Program-made: the position numbers and the translations under genes | Source of the DNA: an uncultured Opitutaceae bacterium | GTDB taxonomy: Bacteria; Verrucomicrobiota; Verrucomicrobiia; Opitutales; Opitutaceae | Reading direction: 5' to 3' | NCBI GenBank assembly: GCA_937889545.1 | Contig: CALAOT010000006.1 | Location: forward strand, 51,257-115,256 | Length of the DNA: 64,000 nt | Notes under the pieces: generated by a model | Seen by the model: only the letters and a program-made list of their open reading frames with translations | Told to the model about the DNA's origin: nothing | Database searches by the model: none | Shown: positions 1-7,953 of the stretch, one piece after another | Layout of the letters: each line of letters opens with the position of its first letter | Numbering within the stretch: position 1 is the first letter of the stretch

Positions 1-1641
1 TTCGGCTTGGCGCTGGACGCGACGGGAAAACACCTGTTTGCGGCTTGCCGGCATCAGGACCGGATCGCGGTGCTCGATACGCGCGACCTCAGGGAGGAGG
101 CCAGCATCGCAGTCGGCATTCGCCCGACCGACGTCGCGTATTGCCAGACTCCGGCCGGGGAGCGGTTGATTGTCCCCAACTCCGGCAGCGACGACATCTC
201 CGTGCTTTCGGTCACGCCGCTGCGCGAGTTGACCCGGCCGGCGGCGGGCCGCGAGCCGTATGCCGTAGCGGTGTCCGGCGACGGCGGGCGCGTTTACATC
301 GCCAATCGATTGGCGGTCCACGACCAGATCCTCAGTCAGCCTGCCTCCGAGGTGACGGTCCTCGACCCGGCCAATGGGCACGTCCTCGACCGCGAAGCGC
401 TTCATTCGGCCCACTTGGCGGAAGGCATCGCCGACGTGCCCACGCGGGGGTGGGTGCTGAATTCGATGGTCCGGGTTCGCAATCTGGTCCCGATCACACA
501 AGTGAAGGATGGGTGGGTCATGTCCACCGGCGTGGCGATCTCCCAGAAGGGTGGCGAGGTGACGCAGATCCCGCTGGATGAGGCGAACGCCTATTTTCCC
601 GATCCCTCGGGCGTCGTGGCCAGCCCCGATGGAAGGCGGGCCTACGTGGCGTCCGGGGGCGCCGACGTGGTGACGGTCCTCGACCTCGACCGGTTGGGCG
701 CGTGGCTGACCCAGGCCGGTGAAGCGGAGCGGAGCGACGCCAGCGAGAACATGGCGCTGTCCTACCGTTACGTGGCCGCCCGGATCCCGACCGGCTGCAA
801 CCCCCAGCATCTGGCGCTTTCCCCGGACGGCCGCCGGCTGTTCGTGGCCGAACGACTCGAGGACCGGGTGCTCGTTGTGGACACAACCAGCCTCAAGCCG
901 GTTGGCCGGATCGTGTTGGGTGACGGCGGGCTGGACGACCCCGTCCGTCTGGGTGAGCGGGTCTTCACGCGGGCGCGCTACACGTTTCAAGGGCAATTCT
1001 CCTGTCGCTCGTGCCACCCGGACGGCCAGATGGACGGGCTCTCCTATGATTTCGACGGAGCCGGGGTTGGCGATAATCTGCTGGCCAACCGAACCCTGTG
1101 CGGCGTGGCCGGCACGGAACCGTTCAAGTGGAACGGGAAGAACCCCACGTTGCAGTTCCAGGACGGCCCGCGGTTTGCGCGGGTGCTGATGCGGACCGAC
1201 CCGATCCCCCAGCCGCAGCTGGACCAGCTGGCGACGTTTATCAAACATCTCCCGCCGACGCGCATGATCCCGTGGAGCCGAGTGGGCCAGCCGCTCACGC
1301 CCGCCGAGGAACGCGGGCGCAAGCTCTTCTTCGCGACGCGGCGAACCGACGGCACGCCGATTCCCCGGGCGCTCCAGTGCCAGACGTGCCATCGGCCCCC
1401 GCTGTTCACGGATCGGCTGATGACCTCGGTGGGCACGCAAGGTGCCCGCGATTCGTCGGGCGTGTTTGACACGCCGCACCTGATCGGGGTCGGCGCCATG
1501 GCCCCCTATCTGCACGATGGCCGGGCGCGGACGCTGGAGGAGATCTGGACCACCTATCAGAAGGACGATCTGCACGGCGTCAGCAGCTACTGGTCCAAGG
1601 AGCAACTGAACGACCTGGTCGAGTTCCTCAAAACGATCTAA
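1..1641 (+). CDS. Beta-propeller / di-heme cytochrome c fusion (5' partial)
   Basis: The reading frame is open from base 1, so the true start lies upstream of the window; the first possible start codon inside is TTG at 7. The N-terminal part carries YVTN-type propeller blades (for example SPDGRRAYVASGGADVVTVLD and SPDGRRLFVAERLEDRVLVVD). The C-terminal part carries two c-type heme motifs, CRSCH at about residues 333-337 and CQTCH at about 458-462 (counted from base 7), in the arrangement seen in MauG/cytochrome c peroxidase-like di-heme proteins. It is expected to be periplasmic or surface-located and to take part in electron transfer; substrate unknown. It is followed 9 nt later by another propeller protein, consistent with one transcript running to 6.0 kb. 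Family assignment is good; peroxidase activity is not shown by sequence. Confidence 0.85.
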   Translation, partial: FGLALDATGKHLFAACRHQDRIAVLDTRDLREEASIAVGIRPTDVAYCQTPAGERLIVPNSGSDDISVLSVTPLRELTRPAAGREPYAVAVSGDGGRVYIANRLAVHDQILSQPASEVTVLDPANGHVLDREALHSAHLAEGIADVPTRGWVLNSMVRVRNLVPITQVKDGWVMSTGVAISQKGGEVTQIPLDEANAYFPDPSGVVASPDGRRAYVASGGADVVTVLDLDRLGAWLTQAGEAERSDASENMALSYRYVAARIPTGCNPQHLALSPDGRRLFVAERLEDRVLVVDTTSLKPVGRIVLGDGGLDDPVRLGERVFTRARYTFQGQFSCRSCHPDGQMDGLSYDFDGAGVGDNLLANRTLCGVAGTEPFKWNGKNPTLQFQDGPRFARVLMRTDPIPQPQLDQLATFIKHLPPTRMIPWSRVGQPLTPAEERGRKLFFATRRTDGTPIPRALQCQTCHRPPLFTDRLMTSVGTQGARDSSGVFDTPHLIGVGAMAPYLHDGRARTLEEIWTTYQKDDLHGVSSYWSKEQLNDLVEFLKTI

Positions 1642-1650
1642 GCGCCCACC

Positions 1651-2835
1651 ATGAAAACCCAACTCACTCCGTCAATTCGCGTCATCGCCGGTATTGTATC
1701 CATCCTTTCGCTACTCCCGTGGGCCTGCGCATCCGCGCGGGCTGCGACAACGCCCGCGGAAACAACCGGCCTTCCGTTTCCCGTTGTGACGCGGTTCGAG
1801 AACTTCGGCGAAAAGGATGGCCTCCCGTCGCACAAGGTGCATTGCGTCTTAAAAACCAAGGACGGCAAACTGTGGCTCGGCACTACTAACGGACTGTGTG
1901 TGCGCGAACCGGACGGAAAATTCCGGCGTTACGGACCGGAGGATGGGCTGAGCCATCCGGTGGTGCTGAGCATGGCCGAGGACCCCGGCACCGGCGACTT
2001 GTGGCTCGCGACCATGCAGGGACTGACCCGCCTCAGCGGGGGAAGGTTCACCGTCTTCACGCAGACCAACAGCGGCCTGCCCAACAACGTCGTCTACGGG
2101 GTAGCAGTTATGGACGACACGGTCTGGGCCGCGACGCCCGCCGGCGCAGGCGCATACCATATCAAAACCAAGAGTTGGACCATGTACGACCAGAACAACG
2201 CGGACATGGAAGAACCCTGGTGCTACGCCATCGCCCCGGGCGACGGAGTAGTCTACATCGGCGTCTGGGCCGGCGGCATTGTGGAGCACGATCCACGGAC
2301 CGGCAGCTTCAAGGCCTATCGCGATCCCGACGGTGATTTTCAGTTCCAGCTGACCCCCGACAGCGGGCCCATAGCCGACATCACCTCTTGGGTTGCGTAC
2401 CAGGACGGCATTCTCTGGCAGTCCACCTACTTCGGGCTTTCCCGGTATGACACGAAGGAGGCGACGTGGCGGACGTGGGTCCAGGACAAGACGCCTTTGG
2501 CCTCCAACTTCATAAACACCGTCTTTGCCCGTGGCCGCGTCGCCTGGGTCGCCACCGACCGCGGCGTATCCGTCACCGACGGCAACGACTGGGTCAACTA
2601 TCTCGTCGATGGGAACGGCCGGGGCGTGGTCCGGACTTATCGGCCTGGACAGGAACCCCAGACCCGCACCATGACGACGGCGTTGGCGGACGGCTTTGTG
2701 TTGGGCGTCTGGGCCGACGACCACGAAGCCTGGTTTGCCACCTCCAATGGTTTGAGCCACGGCATCTTCGACGTGCCGACCGCATCAACGGCCGCCACGG
2801 CGACCACCTCACCGACCGTCGCGTCAAATCTCTAG
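1651..2835 (+). CDS. Secreted two-component-regulator-type propeller protein
   Basis: 394 aa with an N-terminal signal peptide (hydrophobic stretch at about residues 10-32, ending in ASARA). The mature protein has repeated blades of the form DGKLWLGTTNGLCV, TGDLWLATMQGLTRL, DTVWAATPAGAGAY and VAWVATDRGVSVTDG, typical of Reg_prop sensor domains of hybrid two-component systems. No kinase or DNA-binding domain follows, so this is a free-standing periplasmic propeller. It is likely cotranscribed with the upstream cytochrome gene (9 nt gap) and lies 26 nt before a substrate-binding protein with a strong ribosome binding site. A ligand-sensing or scaffold role in a periplasmic relay is inference only. 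Confidence 0.75.
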   Translation: MKTQLTPSIRVIAGIVSILSLLPWACASARAATTPAETTGLPFPVVTRFENFGEKDGLPSHKVHCVLKTKDGKLWLGTTNGLCVREPDGKFRRYGPEDGLSHPVVLSMAEDPGTGDLWLATMQGLTRLSGGRFTVFTQTNSGLPNNVVYGVAVMDDTVWAATPAGAGAYHIKTKSWTMYDQNNADMEEPWCYAIAPGDGVVYIGVWAGGIVEHDPRTGSFKAYRDPDGDFQFQLTPDSGPIADITSWVAYQDGILWQSTYFGLSRYDTKEATWRTWVQDKTPLASNFINTVFARGRVAWVATDRGVSVTDGNDWVNYLVDGNGRGVVRTYRPGQEPQTRTMTTALADGFVLGVWADDHEAWFATSNGLSHGIFDVPTASTAATATTSPTVASNL

Positions 2836-2861
2836 GACGGTTCATCCTTTAGGAGGCTCTC

Positions 2862-4247
2862 ATGAAGATCTTCGAATTCTGTCTGATGGTTCTTATCGCC
2901 GCCGCGCCCGCTGGCGCCGCTTCTGTCGACGCCGCCAAGGGAGAGATCCCCGTCGCCCCGACTGCGACGCCTCTGGAGGTCCGATCGTCGGAGGCCGCCC
3001 CGGCGGCGTCCCGTTTCATCTTCGGCACGCCCGACGAGCAGTATCCGTACTACGCTGGGGTACCCAAGGAACTCTGGCCTTACCGCAATACCGAGCCTTA
3101 CGTGAAATTCTTTGTCACCCGCATGCCCTTCCGCGGTCCCGGCCGGGATTACCCGCCTCCACCCGACCTGAAATCACTTAAGATCGGCCTGCTCGATTCC
3201 CCGAAGTACGGTCCCAATTGGGACCGCAGCGTGCGCCAGCGGGAGGGCATTATCCTGGCGGTTGAAGAGGCAAACCACGCGTGCCAGCCGGGCCAACTCC
3301 CCTTTGAACTCATTGAACGGGAAGGCATCGCCCAATGGGGCGGCGCCGCCAACCTAACGGCGGAGTTCGCCGACCAAGGCGTGCTCGGGTTCATGGGCAC
3401 GGTCGACGGGGGCGAAGCCCACGTCGCGCTGCGCGTCACCCTTAAGACCGAAGTCGTCATGGTCAACACCTCGGATCCGGACCCGACCTTGACCGAAACG
3501 AGCATTCCCTGGCTTCTCCGGGTCCTTCCCGATCATCGAGTAGAAGAAGCGAGGCTGGCCGAGCTGATCGTGCACAAGTTCGGCTGCAAGCGCATTGCCA
3601 TCCTGCGCGCGGGTGACCGCTTTGGACGCCTCGGGGTACACACGTTCATGAATTTCGCCCGCCGTCTGGGCTGCCCTGCGGTGCAGGAACTGCTCTTCAA
3701 ACCCGGCGGAACCGACATTCCCCACCAGATTGCCGCGATCAAGGACTCCCAACCGGACGCGATCTTCTTCGTCGGCGAGCCGGACGATGTCGGCCGTTTT
3801 GCCAAACAATTCCGCCAGGCCGGCATCCAGGCCCGGTTCTTCGGCACCGACCTTCTGATGGAGGATAGCTTCCTGCGGGAAGCCGGCGACGCTGCGGAGG
3901 GCACGATGATCACGTGCCTCTTTGATCCCGCCCGCCAGGACCCCCTCTGGGTCAGCTTCGTGGCTCGATTCCGGGAGCGCTGGGGTCACGAGCCTGACGC
4001 CTATGCCGCCTACGCTTACGACGGCGCCCAGATCATGATCCACGCCATTCAAAGCGCGGGCCCGAATCGCTGGCGCGTCCGGGACCAGGTGTGCAACCTG
4101 GACTATTATCAAGGCGTCACCGGCTGGATGCAGTTTGACGGCACCGGTAGCAATATCGCACCGGTGCGGCTCGTGCGGTTTGATCACGGGCGCCGCGTCT
4201 TCGAACCGGAACCGGAATTCTCGCCTTCTGCCGCCCAACGCCTCTAG
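2862..4247 (+). CDS. Branched-chain amino acid-type ABC substrate-binding protein (LivK-like)
   Basis: 461 aa with a signal peptide (MKIFEFCLMVLIAAAPAGAA). It matches the periplasmic binding fold type I (Peripla_BP_6): the first lobe begins near residue 105 (LKIGLLDSPKYG), and later stretches include VNTSDPDPTLTETSIPWLLR, KRIAILRAGDRFGRLG and DAYAAYAYDGAQIMIHAIQS. About 85 residues of extra N-terminal sequence precede the fold. The start is supported by AGGAGG 7-8 nt upstream of ATG. No permease or ATPase gene is nearby, so it may act as a ligand sensor together with the adjacent propeller and heme proteins rather than in uptake. The ligand is unknown. Confidence 0.8.
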   Translation: MKIFEFCLMVLIAAAPAGAASVDAAKGEIPVAPTATPLEVRSSEAAPAASRFIFGTPDEQYPYYAGVPKELWPYRNTEPYVKFFVTRMPFRGPGRDYPPPPDLKSLKIGLLDSPKYGPNWDRSVRQREGIILAVEEANHACQPGQLPFELIEREGIAQWGGAANLTAEFADQGVLGFMGTVDGGEAHVALRVTLKTEVVMVNTSDPDPTLTETSIPWLLRVLPDHRVEEARLAELIVHKFGCKRIAILRAGDRFGRLGVHTFMNFARRLGCPAVQELLFKPGGTDIPHQIAAIKDSQPDAIFFVGEPDDVGRFAKQFRQAGIQARFFGTDLLMEDSFLREAGDAAEGTMITCLFDPARQDPLWVSFVARFRERWGHEPDAYAAYAYDGAQIMIHAIQSAGPNRWRVRDQVCNLDYYQGVTGWMQFDGTGSNIAPVRLVRFDHGRRVFEPEPEFSPSAAQRL

Positions 4248-4260
4248 CCCGACAAAGCCC

Positions 4261-5364
4261 ATGCAAGTCGGATTGCGCTGCCCGCTCGCTTGGCTGCTCC
4301 TCGCCCCGTTTGCCGGCGGCGCCGGTGCGCCCCAGGTGACGCTGGGGCTCGTGGCGCCGCCGTCCGAACCGGATGCGACCAGTCTGCTGCGCGGCGTGCA
4401 ACTGGCTGTCGCCGAGACAAACGAAACCGGCGACGCGCCAGTCGGGCTTGAAGTGCGAAGCGAGGACGGCCAGTGGGGGACTGTCGGCAACGATGCGGTG
4501 GCGCTGGTCTCCAACCGCCACGTGGACGCGATCATCACCCCGTCCGACGGCGCCGCCAGCCATCTCATCCTGCAAGTTTCCGGCCGCACCCGGGTGCCGG
4601 TGGCAAGCCTCTGCCCGGATTCGTCGGTCACGGAAGCCGGCGTGCCTTGGACCGTGCGCGTGGTGCCGCGCACCGATCAGGAGGCCAAGGCGCTGTTCGC
4701 CGCCACGCGGCGACCGGACCGTCCCCCTCTCCATTGGTGGGCGGTCGTTCCGGCGGGACGGCCGGGACGTGCGGTCCGCCGCGATCTTGAAACGGCAGCC
4801 CGCTTGACCGTAGCCCTGCTGGACCGGATCGTCGAGGGCGGCGAGCCGAAGACGGACCTCGCCTCCCTGGTTCGCACGATCGTCGTGGCCGCTCCGGACG
4901 GCGTGCTCCTTTGGCTGCGGCCTTCGCGGGCCGGAACGGTTGCCGCGGCGCTGCGGGCCGCGGGCTATGGCGGTTGCGTGGCCGGGCCGAGCCCGCTTGA
5001 TTCTCCGGCATTCGTCGCCGCCGCGGGCGCCGCCGCGACCGGAGTACTGGTGACGGAGTTTCGGGAAGACGCCGGTCTACGCGCGCGAGCGGACCAGTTC
5101 GAGAGGCAGTATCGGCAGAGATATGACGCCAAACCGGACTTCAGCGCGGCGGCGGCGCATGATGCCGCGCAGGTGCTGATCGAGGCCCTTCGTCGCGCCG
5201 GGGATGGCGGCGGCTATCGCCAGTTTCCCCTTGCCCTCCCCACCGCGGGCGTCACCGGAGTTCTCCATTTCGACAGTTCCGGCAACCGAACGGATGCGCT
5301 GCAGGTGCTTACCTGCCAGGAAGGCCGGTTCGTTCCCATTCCCCCCACCGACACATTACCATGA
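4261..5364 (+). CDS. Second ABC substrate-binding-like protein
   Basis: The start is set at ATG 4261, 13 nt after the previous stop, because it opens a signal peptide (MQVGLRCPLAWLLLAPFAGG); the same frame is open further upstream inside the previous gene. 367 aa. The protein follows the type I periplasmic binding fold: QVTLGLVAPPSEPDATSLLRG at the mature N-terminus, VASLCPDSSVTEAGVPWTVR mid-lobe, and AAHDAAQVLIEALRRAG in the C-terminal lobe. It is paralogous in architecture to the preceding gene but clearly diverged. The stop overlaps the next start by 4 nt (ATGA), indicating translational coupling to the heme protein. No transporter membrane components are present. Confidence 0.72.
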   Translation: MQVGLRCPLAWLLLAPFAGGAGAPQVTLGLVAPPSEPDATSLLRGVQLAVAETNETGDAPVGLEVRSEDGQWGTVGNDAVALVSNRHVDAIITPSDGAASHLILQVSGRTRVPVASLCPDSSVTEAGVPWTVRVVPRTDQEAKALFAATRRPDRPPLHWWAVVPAGRPGRAVRRDLETAARLTVALLDRIVEGGEPKTDLASLVRTIVVAAPDGVLLWLRPSRAGTVAAALRAAGYGGCVAGPSPLDSPAFVAAAGAAATGVLVTEFREDAGLRARADQFERQYRQRYDAKPDFSAAAAHDAAQVLIEALRRAGDGGGYRQFPLALPTAGVTGVLHFDSSGNRTDALQVLTCQEGRFVPIPPTDTLP

Positions 5365-5999
5365 AGGCTCCAAATCGGGTCGCGCTGCCGACCGCAGTGT
5401 CTCTTGTCGCCCTGCTGATTGTCCTCGCCCTGGCCACCCTGGGCGCCGGCCCCAGCTCGGCGACCAGCCCCGGCGACGCCCCGGCGCTGCCCCCGCCGTC
5501 CAACGGGGCCATCAGCCCGCAGGATCAGGCTGACGCCTTGCACCTCGTCATCGCGGCGGACCGAGAGATCTATTGCCGGATGTACGTGGCGCTGCAGGCC
5601 GGAGCCGCTCCATCACCGAACGCCTCCGCCGGCGGAAAGCCGGGTGAAACGCGGCCGTCGCCGTGCGGGATGTTTCGGCGCGCTTCCGAGTTGATTCAGA
5701 GCAGAGGGGCGGAGTTCAGCTACGCCCTGCGCTCCCTTCGTCCGATCGACCAGCGAAACGGACCCCAGACCGAACTGGAGCAGCGCGGGCTGGCTTTCGT
5801 CGCAAGCCACCCCACCCAGAGCTACTATGGCCAGGAGATGCTGGGAGGCCGGCGATACCTTACCGCCGTCTATCCGGACATCCCGGCGGTCGCCGCCTGC
5901 GTTGAATGCCACAATCGGGGATCGGCACCGATCCCGCAACGCTACCAGGTCGGCGAGGTCATGGGTGGCATCGTGGTGCGCGTGCCGCTCGAGTTTTGA
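5361..5999 (+). CDS. Tll0287-like (DUF3365) c-type heme protein
   Basis: 212 aa with an N-terminal hydrophobic segment (residues 8-30) that could be a signal or anchor. A single c-type heme motif CVECH is found at residues 180-184, close to the C-terminus, followed by the basic/aromatic ending typical of the Tll0287-like domain. This domain is known as a PAS-like heme-binding sensor module, often at the N-terminus of signalling proteins; here it stands alone. Its start codon overlaps the stop of the preceding binding protein, so it is the last gene of the 0-6 kb run. A redox-sensing role is inference. Confidence 0.75.
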   Translation: MKAPNRVALPTAVSLVALLIVLALATLGAGPSSATSPGDAPALPPPSNGAISPQDQADALHLVIAADREIYCRMYVALQAGAAPSPNASAGGKPGETRPSPCGMFRRASELIQSRGAEFSYALRSLRPIDQRNGPQTELEQRGLAFVASHPTQSYYGQEMLGGRRYLTAVYPDIPAVAACVECHNRGSAPIPQRYQVGEVMGGIVVRVPLEF

Positions 6000-6150
6000 T
6001 CCCACCGGCGCCCTTGCCGGCATCGATCGACGTCGCATGGCCCGGCGGCACGCGGAGCACGCACCCGTTCCAGCCGGGCGCGTCCCGGATCGTCCTGCGG
6101 AAGGGCCCCTGAGCCCGGCCGGCGGATTCCGGTTGTAAGGCTGGGGGATT

Positions 6151-6165
6151 AGGCCACGGTGGCCT
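6151..6165. promoter_or_regulatory. Perfect palindrome upstream of the Hcp-like gene
   Basis: AGGCCAC-G-GTGGCCT is a perfect 7+1+7 inverted repeat ending 20 nt before the ATG of the Hcp-like gene. Its position fits an operator overlapping a promoter or a leader hairpin. There is no direct evidence for a regulator, and short GC-rich palindromes can arise by chance in this composition. Confidence 0.3.
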
Positions 6166-6185
6166 CGCTCTCAACCGGGCCGAAT

Positions 6186-6671
6186 ATGGCGCATCAATTC
6201 TACATGACGTTCAAGGGGACAAAACAGGGGACCTTCAAGGGCCAGGGGACGAAACAGAAGGAAGGCAGGATCCCGGGGGTGGCCTTTGAGTTCGGTGCCG
6301 AGGTGGCGTTCGATCCCGCGAGCGGGCAATCCACCGGAAGGCACCAGCATACGCCCATTGTCATCAAGAAGGAGGTGGATGCCGCCTCACCCCAGCTCCT
6401 TCAGGCCCTGGCCACGAACGAAGTGCTCAAGTTGGTCCAGCTCGTTTTCTTTGATACCCCTGGGGACGGAAAGGAAGTGGTTTACCACACCATCACGCTG
6501 ACCAATGCCATGATCTGCAGGTTCAGGGAGTTCCTGCAGCTCGGCGAAAAGGGCGGGCCGGTGGTCGATTCGCGGCTCTTGGACGAGATTTCGCTGACGT
6601 ATCAGAAGATCGAGATGGAAAACGTCCTGGGAGGGACGCAGGCGTCCGATGATTGGCTGGCAACTTCGTAG
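6186..6671 (+). CDS. Hcp-family (type VI secretion tube-like) protein, orphan
   Basis: 161 aa from ATG 6186, chosen because the Hcp domain begins immediately (MAHQFYMTFKGTKQGTFKG). Other Hcp-like stretches are HTPIVIKKEVDAASPQLLQA, VVYHTITLTNAMICRF and DEISLTYQKIEMEN near the C-terminus. In type VI secretion Hcp forms hexameric tube rings and carries effectors. No other type VI gene is present in the window, so this copy is either an orphan secreted Hcp or works with a system elsewhere. The gene stands alone between the heme protein (186 nt upstream) and a convergent transglycosylase gene. Confidence 0.82.
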   Translation: MAHQFYMTFKGTKQGTFKGQGTKQKEGRIPGVAFEFGAEVAFDPASGQSTGRHQHTPIVIKKEVDAASPQLLQALATNEVLKLVQLVFFDTPGDGKEVVYHTITLTNAMICRFREFLQLGEKGGPVVDSRLLDEISLTYQKIEMENVLGGTQASDDWLATS

Positions 6672-6707
6672 CCGTCGGGCCTTCTGGGCGCAGGAACCCG
6701 GCGCGGC

Positions 6708-7643
6708 TCAGGCCCGGGGCGGCGGGAGTGCCTCGGGCCCGACGCCGGTCCGGACGGCGACCAGGGCGCAGACCTTGGGGACGTACATGCGCGTCTGCGC
6801 CGGCAGGGCCGACGCCACGTCGGCGAAGTCGCTCGCGCGGTGCGAGGCGAGCTCGCGGCTCACCCGCCCCTCGCCGGCGTTGTAGGCGGCGAGCGCGAGC
6901 GGCCAGCTGCCGAACCTGGCGTACAGCGTGCGCAGGTAGCCCGCCGCGGCGCGGGCGGACTTTTCCGGGTCAGTCCGCTCGTCCGGCAGGAACGTGCCCA
7001 GGCCGAGGCTGTGCGCCGTGCCGGGCATGAGCTGGAACAATCCTCTGGCCCCGGCCGGGCTCCGCGCCGAGGGGTTGAGGGACGATTCCGCCTCGGCGAG
7101 CCAAGCCAGCTCGGGCGGCACCCCCTCGGCGGCAAAGGCCTTGCGCAGCCGCGGCATCAGGTCGGCCGCGCCCGCCGGCACCGGCCGGGCGCGTTCGCGT
7201 GCCAGCCAAAGGCTGTAGAGCGGAATCCCGGCCGGTGCACCGCGGGCCAGAGGCGGCTCGGGTGCGGTGGAGCGCGCCAGGGCCACCGCCTGCTTGGCGG
7301 CTTCGATCTCGTCGATCCGCAGCTCAAGCCAGTCCGCGTAGTCGCCATAGCCCGGAAGGGTGCGCAGGGCCGCGAGCGCGGAGCGGGCCTCGGGCTCGTA
7401 GGCCGCGAGTTCCTCGAGGGAATTGTTCTCCAGCGCATGCTGGAGCCGCGCGGCAAACGCGTCCCACGGCTCCCTCGACGGAAACTCGTACTGCTCCTTT
7501 ACTTCGGGAGGGGCATACTGATCGAAGAGCTGCTGGCCGAGCTTGTAGAGCTCGTCGGTGTTTGCGGGCGGCGTGGGTGACGGCGGGTCCGCGCCCGCCG
7601 TCAGGGCTCCGCCCGCGAGCAGGAGAATCCATCGCAGGCGCAT
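6708..7643 (-). CDS. Lytic transglycosylase (SLT/MltD-type)
   Basis: 311 aa with a signal peptide (MRLRWILLLAGGALTAGA). The SLT fold occupies the C-terminal half: VPPELAWLAEAESSLNP contains the expected catalytic Glu186, followed by SPAGARGLFQLMPGTAHSLGL, the GAxGLxQ signature, and later PLALAAYNAGEGRV. The first 160 residues are helical and unassigned. It cleaves peptidoglycan glycan strands in the periplasm, releasing 1,6-anhydro-muropeptides. It is transcribed alone, away from the sedolisin gene across a 310-nt divergent region. Confidence 0.88.
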   Translation of the reverse strand: MRLRWILLLAGGALTAGADPPSPTPPANTDELYKLGQQLFDQYAPPEVKEQYEFPSREPWDAFAARLQHALENNSLEELAAYEPEARSALAALRTLPGYGDYADWLELRIDEIEAAKQAVALARSTAPEPPLARGAPAGIPLYSLWLARERARPVPAGAADLMPRLRKAFAAEGVPPELAWLAEAESSLNPSARSPAGARGLFQLMPGTAHSLGLGTFLPDERTDPEKSARAAAGYLRTLYARFGSWPLALAAYNAGEGRVSRELASHRASDFADVASALPAQTRMYVPKVCALVAVRTGVGPEALPPPRA

Positions 7644-7953
7644 GACCGCCGGAAGCTATCCGGGCCCTTCCCGCCGCGCGAGCTTTGTCAGCGCCGCGGG
7701 GGGGCCTCACCCGGTGTGCACCGGAATGAACCCGCGGCAGGGACCCCAGGTCGTTGCCGGAATCCCGCAACATCTTGGCGAATCGCCCACCTGAGCCCGT
7801 AAACGCGGGAAGATCCGGGCCATTACATGATTTTACGTATTCTTTTGCTTCCTTTTCACTGAAGGCCGTTGCATCCGAATCCTCCGTGGCCAGATTGCCT
7901 GACCGCGATCCAAGTTTACTGGAAACGACAACACCCTAAAACAGGACTCAAAA
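7644..7953. other. Divergent intergenic region
   Basis: This 310-nt spacer lies between the start of the transglycosylase (-) and the start of the sedolisin (+). No convincing gene is present. The part from about 7825 to 7860 is AT-rich relative to its surroundings (ttacatgattttacgtattc), a likely location for one or both promoters, but no clear -35/-10 pair can be assigned by eye. Confidence 0.5.
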
